From NCBI GenBank assembly GCA_947253615.1, contig CAMYAA010000065.1, positions 1 through 6,287 of the forward strand: 6,287 nt of DNA. The letters are read 5' to 3'. The notes under the pieces are model-generated. The model did not search any database and was not told the origin of the DNA. It saw only the letters and a program-made list of their open reading frames with translations. This document shows, piece by piece, positions 1-6,240 of this stretch; position 1 is the first letter of the stretch, and every line of letters starts with the position of its first letter. The DNA comes from an uncultured Sutterellaceae bacterium. GTDB lineage: Bacteria; Pseudomonadota; Gammaproteobacteria; Burkholderiales; Burkholderiaceae_F. The position numbers and the translations under genes are program-made.

Positions 1-387
1 ATGAAAACCACCGCTTTAAAACTTTTGAGCACCGCCCTTCTCACTTCGGGTCTCGTCGCCTGTGGTAATTTAAGTCCCGTTAACCAAGAAGGCACAACCA
101 CCCACCCGGTTTGGCCAGCGTTAAAAAAAGACGTTTTGTCCCAAGGGACTTGGCCTACGACCGCACAACTCCATCAATTGCACAAAGGCATGACCAAGGC
201 CCAAGTGATGAACCTCTTGGGCGAACCTCATTTCAACGAGGGGTTAATTGGCGTACGTGAATGGGACTACGTGTTCCACCGCACTCAAGGCAGTGCAGTT
301 CAGACGTGCCAATTCAAGGTGCTCTTTGATAAGGCCATGAAGACTCAGAGCTTCCTCTGGAAAGCTAAAGACTGCGAAAACTTCTAA
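1..387 (+). CDS. BamE/SmpA-OmlA-domain lipoprotein, short stand-alone form
   Basis: A 128-residue predicted lipoprotein. Residues 1-20 form a signal peptide (basic MKTTALK start, hydrophobic core) ending in the lipobox L-V-A-C, so Cys21 would be lipidated and the protein anchored in the periplasm, probably at the outer membrane. After a linker, residues 58-92 carry the BamE-fold signature: GMTKAQV (63-69), LGEP (73-76) and REWDY (86-90). Cys103 and Cys125 lie in the last strands and could form a disulfide. BamE itself is an accessory of the BAM beta-barrel assembly machine. However, the wording around WPALKKDVLSQGTWP and GVREWDYVFH recalls the region that precedes an OmpA peptidoglycan-binding domain in some Burkholderiales proteins, and no such domain follows here. 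True BamE function is therefore uncertain. The ATG is the first base of the window, so its ribosome-binding site cannot be seen. A strong terminator follows the stop. Confidence 0.85.
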   Translation: MKTTALKLLSTALLTSGLVACGNLSPVNQEGTTTHPVWPALKKDVLSQGTWPTTAQLHQLHKGMTKAQVMNLLGEPHFNEGLIGVREWDYVFHRTQGSAVQTCQFKVLFDKAMKTQSFLWKAKDCENF

Positions 388-408
388 TCGTTAACGTGGT
401 TTAACCAG

Positions 409-444
409 AAAGGCGACCTTTCATCACGATCGGTCGCCTTTTTT
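409..444 (+). terminator. Rho-independent terminator after the BamE-like lipoprotein gene
   Basis: A perfect 10-bp stem AAAGGCGACC (409-418) pairs with GGTCGCCTTT (432-441) around a 13-base loop, and a run of six T ends at 444. It starts 21 bases after the stop of the lipoprotein gene. It also lies 28 bases beyond the stop of the convergent SNF2 gene. The minus-strand side lacks a good U-tract, so termination there would be weaker. Confidence 0.9.
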
Positions 445-471
445 GTTGCAATGATGCTGCCTTCTCAAAAC

Positions 472-3400
472 TTACAATGACGCCTCAGGGAGAGTAAACA
501 ACGTGGTCAAGGCCTCATCATCCATATCGCCAATCCAAGTCTCACCTGCTTCAAGCGTTAAATCGAACAATGCCGATTTACGCTCGAGCATCACATTAAT
601 ACGCTCTTCAAACGTCCCTTCCGTGATAAAGCGATAAACAAAGACGTGATTCTTTTGACCAATACGATACGCACGGTCCGTCGCTTGACGTTCCACCGCT
701 GGATTCCACCATAAGTCATAGTGAATCACGACATTGGCCTTAGTGAGATTAAGTCCAGTGCCGCCCGCCTTCAGAGACACAATCAAAATACGTTGGTCCT
801 CATTGGTTTGAAAGCGATCCACCATCATTTGCCGATCTCGAATCGACAACGCCCCCGTGAGAAAATCCACTGACGAATTAAAGCGTCGCGTTAACCAGAG
901 CTGTAAACGCTCACCCATTGAAACATACTGCGTAAAGATCAAAACCTTTTGGCCATTAGCAATCGCCTCGCCCACGGTATCCAAAACAGCCTTCCCTTTC
1001 TCACTATCCGGGGAATTCACCCACGTCTTTAAGTATTGCGAGGGCGAATTACAAATCGCTTTTAACTTCGTAATAAGGGCCAAAATCTGATTTTGACGCT
1101 GAGCTTTATCTTTCACTTGCGCTAACGCTTGCCAACACTCGTTTAAAGCCTGACGGTACAGTAACACTTGATCGGCATTAAGCCCCACAAAGCGATTCGT
1201 TGAAATCTTATCGGGTAAATCGGTCACAATCGTCGGATCCGTCTTCACACGACGTAAGACAAAAGGAGCCGTAATGGCCTTAAAGCGTTCCAGCGCCGCT
1301 TCGTTTTTATCCACTTCAATGGGACCGGCAAACTCCGCTTCAAAACGCGCTTGAGAACCTAAAAGTCCTGGCTCAACCACCGACAGGATCGACCAATATT
1401 CGGACAATCGATTTTCCACAGGTGTGCCACTCATCGCCACGACTGGATGAATATCCAAAGCTTTCACGGCACGAATCGTAGACGTGTCGGTATTCTTAAT
1501 CGCCTGCGCTTCATCAAGCACTAACACGCGCCAAGATAACGTCGAGAGCGCTTCCACATCATTACGAAGCGTCCCGTAGCTCGTTAAGACAATGTCCCAC
1601 GCCCCGGGGGCCAAATCAGTGATATCACGCTTATCGCCATGGTAACGATACACTCGCATATGGGGCGCAAACCGAGCAAGCTCACGCTCCCAGTTCGTCA
1701 ATAAGCTCGTAGGCACGACAACCAGAGCAGCCTTCTCCGAGAACTCCCCTTCGTCCTTGAGCCAAGTCAGGCCCGTAATTACTTGGAGCGTTTTGCCTAA
1801 ACCCATATCGTCAGCAAGGACCGAGCCTAAACCACATTGCCAATTACGAACCAACCACTGAAAACCACGTTCTTGATAAGGACGCAATTGCGCTTGAATC
1901 GTTTTAGGCACTGGCGTCGTCGGTGTCTGAAGTCGGCGAGCAATCTCCGCTTTAAAGGCCTCGCCTAAATCCACAGCAACACCATGGTAAGTGCCCTCAA
2001 GCGCAATACGCAAAAGCTCAATCCCCGTTAACGAGCGTGGGGGTTCCTCAAGAATCTCCTCCACCGACTCGAGCGTTTCAGGATCAAGATAGATATAGCT
2101 TTCGCGCCAAGGCAGAATTTGTCCTTTGGCTTCAATCAGACTCGGCAATGCCGCACTCGGAATACTTTCATCCCCAAGCACCAAGTCCCACGAAAAGTCC
2201 ATCATCGCCTCAAGAGTGACCTCACCCTTACCGCGCGGTCGCGCCCCCGTCTCTAAACGTAACTTAGGACGCAAAAGTCGCTCTAAGGCCTTAGGACAAT
2301 GCACTTTAAAGCCAGCGAGCTCCAAAGTCGGACGAATTTCAAAAACAAAATCGGCCAAGTCACTCATCGGTAAATGCTGAGCATCACCGGCTGATTGAAT
2401 AATCTTCGCAATCAAAGGTACCGCTCGTGCAACTTCTTCAAAAGCCGATTGAACCTGAAAGCGATAAGGCTCCCAAAGCTTTTTCGTCAAAATCGCTCGA
2501 TAATTGACGGGCCCGGGACGCTCACCCTTAGCAAGCTTCATCTCTGGGTTCATGGATGCTTCAGGCAAAATCGCCAAATTCATCGCAAGGGTTTCGCCAT
2601 CGACCTTGCGTAACGTTAAGAGCGGCGTGAAGTGACGCTCAGGATGACTCGGGCGTAAGCAAGCAAAAAACGCTTTAAAGAGGCGTAAGTCCCACGGGAC
2701 TTCAAAAATCAAATGCGTCCCTAAAGCCCCATGATCATCACTAATCATCGCTCGAGCGAGCTTAGGCCAGCGCGGCACCTCTTTGTCAACAAAAAACGAA
2801 TTTAATAAGAAAAAGACTAAAGCTCGTAAAAGGGATTGATCGCCTTGTGCCCAAGGCTTCCACTCGTCAGGAATGGAGATCTTTTTAAGTTCCTTTTCAA
2901 GCGCTTTATAGAGCGACTGAATCACCTCGTTATTTTCAAACGGAATCCAGCCTAAGCGTACCAATAGCGACTCTTCGGTCTCAAAGACCACGGGCTTAAT
3001 CGCTCCCTTTTGGGCGAGATGCAACACAAAACGCTTAATGCTTTGACAAAACTGCGCCCAGGGCGACAAACCCCCTGGGGTTTCATTCCAACGCCAAAAG
3101 TCCGCCCAAACGGTATTAGGCGAGAGTTCATCCACACTCACATAAAGGGTTTGGCCCCATAGCGGCTGCCCCCGATAAGTAGGCCCCGACACCACAGCGT
3201 TAGCGTCCGAACGTGAGGCCGCTTCAGAACGCGCATTGATCTGAGCTTTTAAAACGTTTAGTAAAACTGGATAAGTCGAGAGCAGCGCTTCACTCGTCAC
3301 GAGCATCAGCTCAGGATGCTCTGAGAGCGATTCCCCAACACGAAAGCCCAAAAAGGATTGATCCCAGAGCTTGGTTTTTTCTGCGGTATTTTCTGCACTG

Positions 3401-4380
3401 TCTTCCGTGACCCGATGCGCTTCACGCATCGCCTTGAGACGCGCCGAACCGACGGCCTTAAACGTCCCAATCGTTTTTTTCATCAAGGCGCTCGTCAGGC
3501 CAAATCGCTCAAAACGCCACTCACTATTGGGCACATCAAACTCAGAGTCATCTTCCGTCTTGACGGACTCCGGGACCACTTTGGGAAAAAGCTTAACCCA
3601 CGTCGAATCCATCGTTGGAATGGCATCAAAACCCAACAACGTTGTGTTTACACCCTCTTTTAGATCCCGTTCTGAATCTTTATCACCTTCAGAAACTTTA
3701 TCTTCCTCGCCAGGTAATGGAGAATTTAACCAAGCTTCAAGCGTATAGGTTTCTTTAACTTCGGTTTTAGCCTGGGAAGCAAACCGAGCCAATAGTGCTT
3801 CGACATCCACTCCACGAATCGCCAACAGATTGAGGGGTAATTGATCAATGGTTCGGCACAGCGCCACCAACGTCGCGGCCACATGAGGACAAAGCGCTGG
3901 TTGTGGGGGACGAGAGGCGGTGCCAAAGCTCGAAGCTCCCTCCTCTTCAAAACTTTCACACGTACAAACCCAACGATAGCGCTGAGACCCCATTTGACTT
4001 AAGTGTGAGCCTTTGGGCGGAGCTAAAACATCGAGTCCAACTGCGTTGGCGAGCTCGGTGAGTTCAGGAGTCCACTCATGATTTAGCAACGCACCACGAG
4101 CCATGGGGGCGTCGTTCAGCGCATCCACCCACCGATCAATCGTTGACGCTTCAATGGGTTCAAAAAAGAGCGTGACTTCATAAGGACAGTCACGAATATC
4201 AACCACCGATTGCACGACGCCCTCGCCCAATAGCCCAAGGGATGTCACATGCCCATTGATAAAGGGAGAAATCCCCTTTTGGAGCGCTTTTTCATCGAGC
4301 TGATCACACCAGTGATTCCAGAGCGCTTCACTCCAAGGGTTCGAAGCAAATTTCAATTGATTTTTTGAACGAGTCGGCAT
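472..4380 (-). CDS. SWIM zinc-finger SNF2/Rad54-type DNA-dependent ATPase (DEAD/DEAH superfamily 2)
   Basis: A 1302-residue protein counted from ATG 4380. N-terminal: SWIM zinc finger with ligands C139, C141, C164 and H166 (CxC-x22-CxH). Next is an acidic, low-complexity linker (about 220-243) and a long poorly recognisable middle. Residues about 677-782 resemble the SNF2-associated domain (PF12419/DUF3670), including MDFSWDLVLGD. The C-terminal motor is intact: RPYQERGFQW (833-842), Walker A DDMGLGKT (857-864), PTSLLTNW (890-897), DEAQ (956-959), SGTP (984-987), VLIFTQY (1146-1152), GGTGLNL (1206-1212) and QATDRAYRIGQ (1232-1242). Such enzymes translocate on double-stranded DNA and remodel bound proteins, probably including RNA polymerase or repair complexes; the cellular role of this group is poorly known. 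The frame extends to a TTG at 4404, eight codons upstream. Neither start has a clear Shine-Dalgarno, so I chose ATG. The gene stands alone, with no methylase or nuclease beside it. Confidence 0.93.
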   Translation of the reverse strand: MPTRSKNQLKFASNPWSEALWNHWCDQLDEKALQKGISPFINGHVTSLGLLGEGVVQSVVDIRDCPYEVTLFFEPIEASTIDRWVDALNDAPMARGALLNHEWTPELTELANAVGLDVLAPPKGSHLSQMGSQRYRWVCTCESFEEEGASSFGTASRPPQPALCPHVAATLVALCRTIDQLPLNLLAIRGVDVEALLARFASQAKTEVKETYTLEAWLNSPLPGEEDKVSEGDKDSERDLKEGVNTTLLGFDAIPTMDSTWVKLFPKVVPESVKTEDDSEFDVPNSEWRFERFGLTSALMKKTIGTFKAVGSARLKAMREAHRVTEDSAENTAEKTKLWDQSFLGFRVGESLSEHPELMLVTSEALLSTYPVLLNVLKAQINARSEAASRSDANAVVSGPTYRGQPLWGQTLYVSVDELSPNTVWADFWRWNETPGGLSPWAQFCQSIKRFVLHLAQKGAIKPVVFETEESLLVRLGWIPFENNEVIQSLYKALEKELKKISIPDEWKPWAQGDQSLLRALVFFLLNSFFVDKEVPRWPKLARAMISDDHGALGTHLIFEVPWDLRLFKAFFACLRPSHPERHFTPLLTLRKVDGETLAMNLAILPEASMNPEMKLAKGERPGPVNYRAILTKKLWEPYRFQVQSAFEEVARAVPLIAKIIQSAGDAQHLPMSDLADFVFEIRPTLELAGFKVHCPKALERLLRPKLRLETGARPRGKGEVTLEAMMDFSWDLVLGDESIPSAALPSLIEAKGQILPWRESYIYLDPETLESVEEILEEPPRSLTGIELLRIALEGTYHGVAVDLGEAFKAEIARRLQTPTTPVPKTIQAQLRPYQERGFQWLVRNWQCGLGSVLADDMGLGKTLQVITGLTWLKDEGEFSEKAALVVVPTSLLTNWERELARFAPHMRVYRYHGDKRDITDLAPGAWDIVLTSYGTLRNDVEALSTLSWRVLVLDEAQAIKNTDTSTIRAVKALDIHPVVAMSGTPVENRLSEYWSILSVVEPGLLGSQARFEAEFAGPIEVDKNEAALERFKAITAPFVLRRVKTDPTIVTDLPDKISTNRFVGLNADQVLLYRQALNECWQALAQVKDKAQRQNQILALITKLKAICNSPSQYLKTWVNSPDSEKGKAVLDTVGEAIANGQKVLIFTQYVSMGERLQLWLTRRFNSSVDFLTGALSIRDRQMMVDRFQTNEDQRILIVSLKAGGTGLNLTKANVVIHYDLWWNPAVERQATDRAYRIGQKNHVFVYRFITEGTFEERINVMLERKSALFDLTLEAGETWIGDMDDEALTTLFTLPEASL

Positions 4381-4394
4381 AGTTAACGAAGAGC

Positions 4395-4408
4395 ACCGTC
4401 TCAACGGT
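4395..4408. repeat. Inverted repeat next to the SNF2 gene start
   Basis: ACCGT and ACGGT are perfect inverted arms around a CTCA centre. The site lies 15 bases upstream of the chosen ATG and covers the alternative TTG start (4402-4404). In the SNF2 transcript it could form a small 5-bp hairpin in the leader or act as an operator. A stem this short can arise by chance. Confidence 0.35.
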
Positions 4409-4526
4409 CGCTTGAATTAGGATGGGTCAAAGGCGCCGGTGGCTCAACGAAGACTCACGTACGGCCTTTAACCGAGTGAAATCATGTTATCACGGAGTTT
4501 TGCTCGTGGGCAGCTCGAATAACTTG

Positions 4527-4581
4527 GACCCGATTCCGACCCCTTTCCGACCCGTTTCCGACCCGTTGCCGACCCGATCCT
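4527..4581. repeat. Five tandem 11-bp repeats, consensus GACCCGTTTCC
   Basis: Five contiguous 11-base units: GACCCGATTCC (4527), GACCCCTTTCC (4538), GACCCGTTTCC (4549), GACCCGTTGCC (4560) and GACCCGATCCT (4571, degenerate end). The GACCC core is invariant and the variation falls in the second half of each unit. The period is close to one DNA helical turn, so identical faces would be presented to a binding protein. Eleven is not a multiple of three, which argues against coding repeats. The array lies about 150 bases upstream of the SNF2 start and 335 upstream of the metallochaperone start. It could be a regulator-binding array or a simple slippage-derived minisatellite. Confidence 0.85.
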
Positions 4582-4847
4582 TCCCCACGGGCGTCACTGC
4601 CCCTGACCGTCCTCTCTCAAGAGGAGTACATCGATTGAAGAGCCACTTAAGCACTCATCCAAGTGCTAGCTCCACCAAGGCCAACGCCGTCGCGCCAAAA
4701 GAGCGCCAAATCGTAGCAACACTTTTCCTTACGTTTTTTCCACGACACACAAAAAAGCTTTATTTTCTAAGGACTTAGGTGCTTCACAAAGCCTCTCAAG
4801 CCCAAGCTTTGCAACAAATACACAACACTCTACCCAAATGAACTATG

Positions 4848-4879
4848 GCGACAATGTCAACAATGCGATAAGATCTAAT
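4848..4879 (+). promoter_or_regulatory. Weak candidate promoter of the metallochaperone gene
   Basis: A TCTAAT box (4874-4879, five of six matches to TATAAT) sits about 37 bases before the ATG. The best upstream partner is GCGACA (4848-4853, four of six to TTGACA) with a long 20-base spacer. Stretched spacers of 19-20 bases are known for MerR/CueR-type metal-responsive promoters, but I see no clear regulator dyad spanning the spacer, only GACAATGTC (4850-4858) over the -35 side. Treat this as a suggestion. Confidence 0.25.
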
Positions 4880-4901
4880 CTATCAAGTTTTTCATTCTCA
4901 T

Positions 4902-4907
4902 AAGGAG
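4902..4907 (+). promoter_or_regulatory. Ribosome-binding site of the metallochaperone gene
   Basis: A strong AAGGAG Shine-Dalgarno lies 8 bases before ATG 4916 and fixes that start. Confidence 0.9.
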
Positions 4908-4915
4908 AGTTAATT

Positions 4916-5155
4916 ATGAAGAAAATCGTGAAGATCGAAGGGATGACCTGTGACAAGTGCCGCCAACATGCTCAAGACGCTTTGAGCAAGGTTCCTGGCG
5001 TTCGCTCCGTGACGGTTGATCTCGAAAAGGGTGCTGCTGTCGTTGAAGGCTGCTGCTCTGTCAAGGACGAAGACCTCCAGAAGGCTTTAACGGATGCTGG
5101 CTTCAAGGCTGGTGACGTTAAGGAAGCTTCCTGCGGTTGCGGTTGCTCCCTCTAA
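4916..5155 (+). CDS. CopZ-like heavy-metal-associated (HMA) metallochaperone with cysteine-rich tail
   Basis: A 79-residue cytoplasmic protein with no signal peptide. Residues 1-69 form an HMA ferredoxin-like domain with the metal-binding loop GMTCDKC (9-15), where Cys12 and Cys15 would bind Cu(I) or a similar soft metal. The regions VPGVRSVTVDLEKGAAVVEG and LQKALTDAGF match the usual fold. In the family such proteins carry copper to P-type ATPases or to copper-sensing repressors. Two features are unusual: a Cys46-Cys47 pair in the second half of the domain, and a C-terminal extension SCGCGCSL with Cys73, Cys75 and Cys77, making seven cysteines in all. Typical CopZ proteins are about ten residues shorter and lack such a tail. 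An AAGGAG site lies 8 bases upstream and a terminator follows, so it is probably transcribed alone. No copper ATPase or regulator is in the window. The metal is inferred, and MerP-like mercury binding cannot be excluded. Confidence 0.9.
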   Translation: MKKIVKIEGMTCDKCRQHAQDALSKVPGVRSVTVDLEKGAAVVEGCCSVKDEDLQKALTDAGFKAGDVKEASCGCGCSL

Positions 5156-5199
5156 TGAATTGACTCGGTCTCTCTTAATCAATGAGAGGCTTATCGTTC

Positions 5200-5243
5200 A
5201 AGCGTTTTAGTGCTCATCTTGGTTGACGCTAAAACGCTTTTTT
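5200..5243 (+). terminator. Rho-independent terminator after the metallochaperone gene
   Basis: A perfect 11-bp stem AAGCGTTTTAG (5200-5210) pairs with CTAAAACGCTT (5229-5239) across an 18-base loop, and a T-run extends to 5243. A smaller CTCTC/GAGAG hairpin (5170-5188) precedes it. This separates the metallochaperone transcript from the peroxiredoxin gene. Confidence 0.88.
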
Positions 5244-5250
5244 CATGGTG

Positions 5251-5265
5251 AACCCCTTGGGGGTT
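5251..5265. repeat. Perfect inverted repeat upstream of the peroxiredoxin promoter
   Basis: AACCCC (5251-5256) and GGGGTT (5260-5265) flank a TTG centre. It lies about 43 bases upstream of the -10 box of the candidate bcp promoter, a position where an activator or repressor could bind, but it matches no operator I recognise. Confidence 0.4.
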
Positions 5266-5284
5266 GTAGGTCAAGCGAAGGACT

Positions 5285-5313
5285 TTTAATTCCTCATCTT
5301 GGCTTGTTACAAT
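5285..5313 (+). promoter_or_regulatory. bcp: Candidate extended -10 promoter of the peroxiredoxin gene
   Basis: TACAAT (5308-5313) matches five of six -10 positions and is preceded by TG one base upstream (5305-5306), an extended -10 element. The -35 position 17 bases upstream is poor (TTTAAT). Transcription would start near 5320, giving a leader of roughly 65 bases and placing the upstream ATG 5312 outside the message. Confidence 0.5.
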
Positions 5314-5373
5314 GAAAAAATCGAACCGTGTTAGGGAGAGTGTTGGACAATTCAGCCCCCTCCCCAAGCACAT

Positions 5374-5379
5374 AAGGAG
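5374..5379 (+). promoter_or_regulatory. bcp: Ribosome-binding site deciding the bcp start
   Basis: AAGGAG lies 7 bases before ATG 5387. The in-frame ATG at 5312 has no such site and overlaps the -10 box, so 5387 is the real start. Confidence 0.9.
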
Positions 5380-5386
5380 AAAAAGG

Positions 5387-5869
5387 ATGAGTGAAGACGT
5401 AAAACCCGTTGGTGTGGGTGACAAAGCCCCGAGCTTTGAACTCTATGACAACAACAATGATTTGATCAACAGTGAATCGTTAGCCAACGAAAAGTACATT
5501 TTGTACTTCTACCCCAAGGACAACACCCCGGGGTGCACGATTGAAGCGCAAGAATTCCGCAACAATGCTGAAGCGTTCCAAAAGTTAGGCTACAAGATTT
5601 TTGGGGTCTCCCGTGACTCCGTCAAGAGCCATGCGGGGTTCTGCCAGAAGCAGAGCTTAAACTTCCAGTTGCTCTCCGACAAGGAAGAAGCCCTTTGCTT
5701 AGCCTATGACGTCATCAAGACGGAACCCTACTGTGGTCGTATGTGCCGCAAGGTAAAGCGCTCCACATTTGTGGTTGATCATGGTGTGATCACCCATGCT
5801 TTACGTGATGTGAATGCACGTACACACGTGCCGGAATTATTAACGCTCTTACAACAAGCGGCCAAGTAA
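5387..5869 (+). CDS. bcp: Thioredoxin-dependent thiol peroxidase, Bcp/PrxQ-type peroxiredoxin
   Basis: A 160-residue cytoplasmic peroxiredoxin that reduces hydrogen peroxide and organic hydroperoxides using thioredoxin. The active site FYPKDNTPGCT (41-51) contains peroxidatic Cys50 with the conserved Pro-x3-Thr-x2-Cys arrangement (Pro43, Thr47, Cys50), and RSTF (125-128) supplies the conserved arginine. E. coli Bcp has its resolving cysteine five residues after the peroxidatic one; here that position is Gln55. Cys86, 36 residues after Cys50, matches the spacing of the resolving cysteine in the other (helix alpha3) PrxQ subclass, as in Xylella PrxQ. Cys104, Cys116 and Cys120 are additional; the last two form CGRMC where relatives usually have a YGK..MG-like stretch. 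Length is normal for the family. The start at MSEDVKPV is chosen for its AAGGAG site; the frame runs 25 codons further upstream, but that part overlaps the promoter. A terminator follows, so it is probably monocistronic. Confidence 0.93.
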   Translation: MSEDVKPVGVGDKAPSFELYDNNNDLINSESLANEKYILYFYPKDNTPGCTIEAQEFRNNAEAFQKLGYKIFGVSRDSVKSHAGFCQKQSLNFQLLSDKEEALCLAYDVIKTEPYCGRMCRKVKRSTFVVDHGVITHALRDVNARTHVPELLTLLQQAAK

Positions 5870-5892
5870 TTTCCGACGCGTTTCGCCGAGAG

Positions 5893-5941
5893 AAGCCCTC
5901 TCCTCGATTGTTTTCCAACAGTGAGGTGAGGGTCTTTTTTT
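5893..5941 (+). terminator. Rho-independent terminator after bcp
   Basis: The left arm CCCTCTCCTC (5896-5905) pairs with GAGGTGAGGG (5923-5932) with one T-T mismatch, and is followed by TC and seven T (5935-5941). The loop is 17 bases. It lies about 25 bases after the bcp stop and overlaps the start of the candidate promoter for the next gene. Confidence 0.85.
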
Positions 5942-5969
5942 GCCCACATTTTCTAGAGATCAGTACAAT
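5940..5969 (+). promoter_or_regulatory. Candidate sigma-70 promoter of the second lipoprotein gene
   Basis: TTGCCC (5940-5945, four of six matches) and TACAAT (5964-5969, five of six) are spaced by 18 bases. Transcription would start near 5976, leaving a leader of about 48 bases that includes the small inverted repeat CGTTT-AA-AAACG (5982-5993). Confidence 0.5.
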
Positions 5970-6023
5970 ACTTACCCCTTTCGTTTAAAAACGTAGAAAC
6001 TCCTCTTACTGACTCTGGAGCCC

Positions 6024-6240
6024 ATGATGCTCAAAAAACTATTACTCCTCGGAGCACTCGCTAGCCTGGCTACATTAACCGGCTGCGCTGGCTACACTAC
6101 GCCCGTTAATCCGGACGACGCTACCCCAGTCAATGCTGTTAACCTAGGTACCCCGATCTCATCTGATGATGTAAAACTCATGTTCGTACGCGATTCTGGA
6201 ATGTATGGTTCCGCAGCTCGAATCGTCTGCAGCATCAATG
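6024..6240 (+). CDS. Predicted lipoprotein, 3' end missing (contig end)
   Basis: Seventy-two genomic codons of a lipoprotein. Residues 1-20 are a signal peptide (MMLKK followed by a leucine-rich core) ending in lipobox L-T-G-C, so Cys21 is the predicted lipidation site. The mature part starts AGYTTPVNPDDATPVNAVNLG and continues with VKLMFVRDSGMYGSAARIVCSIN. The RDSG-x-YGSA stretch faintly recalls DUF2846-type small lipoproteins, where a similar run begins a beta-sandwich, but this is a weak impression. GGAG (6017-6020) lies 3 bases before ATG 6024 and 6 before ATG 6027; the second is better spaced and would shorten the protein by one residue. The reading frame seems to continue to a TAG at 6285-6287, but residues from 73 on are encoded by sequencing adapter and are not real. 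The true C-terminus is unknown. Confidence 0.8.

Larger units (their letters stand above)
4381..4915. other. Long intergenic region between divergent genes
   Basis: This gap must hold the leftward promoter of the SNF2 gene and the rightward promoter of the metallochaperone gene. I find no convincing protein gene or tRNA. It contains an 11-bp tandem repeat array (4527-4581) and short hairpins: ACCGT-CTCA-ACGGT (4395-4408), CACGGAG-TTTTG-CTCGTG with a bulge (4491-4508), CCTCT-CTCA-AGAGG (4611-4624), AGCACT-CATCCA-AGTGCT (4650-4667) and CAAAGC paired with GCTTTG (4787-4812). The right-hand third is A/C-rich. An open frame at 4422-4778 crosses the repeats and is judged non-coding. I see no strong promoter for the SNF2 gene. 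Confidence 0.75.

Noticed and set aside
3068..3083. Palindromes inside the SNF2 gene: AAACCCC-CT-GGGGTTT here, and AAGTCCC-AC-GGGACTT at 2687-2702, similar in style to the repeat at 5251.
   Set aside because: Both fall in well-conserved coding sequence and are short enough to occur by chance in a window this size; no regulatory context.
857..3959. Several open frames of 60-125 codons on either strand within 472-4380.
   Set aside because: All lie inside the SNF2 gene in other frames, lack recognisable domains or ribosome-binding sites, and are shadows of the real coding frame.
4422..4778. Open frame of 118 codons in the intergenic region, with a possible internal TTG start at 4635 after GAGGAG (4621-4626).
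   Set aside because: It runs through the 11-bp repeat array, has a low-complexity Pro/Arg/Ser composition, no ribosome-binding site at its ATG, and resembles no family I know. The internal TTG version would be only about 48 residues.
4854..4860. TTGACA on the minus strand in the intergenic region, as a possible SNF2 promoter.
   Set aside because: No acceptable -10 box lies 16-19 bases downstream, and it would leave a leader of over 400 bases.
5312..5386. N-terminal 25-codon extension of the peroxiredoxin frame.
   Set aside because: The ATG at 5312 overlaps the candidate -10 box and has no Shine-Dalgarno, and family proteins start near MSEDVKPV. AAGGAG before 5387 decides the start.
5191..5424. 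Minus-strand open frame of 77 codons spanning the metallochaperone terminator and bcp leader.
   Set aside because: It crosses a terminator, promoter and the start of bcp, and its product has no recognisable features.
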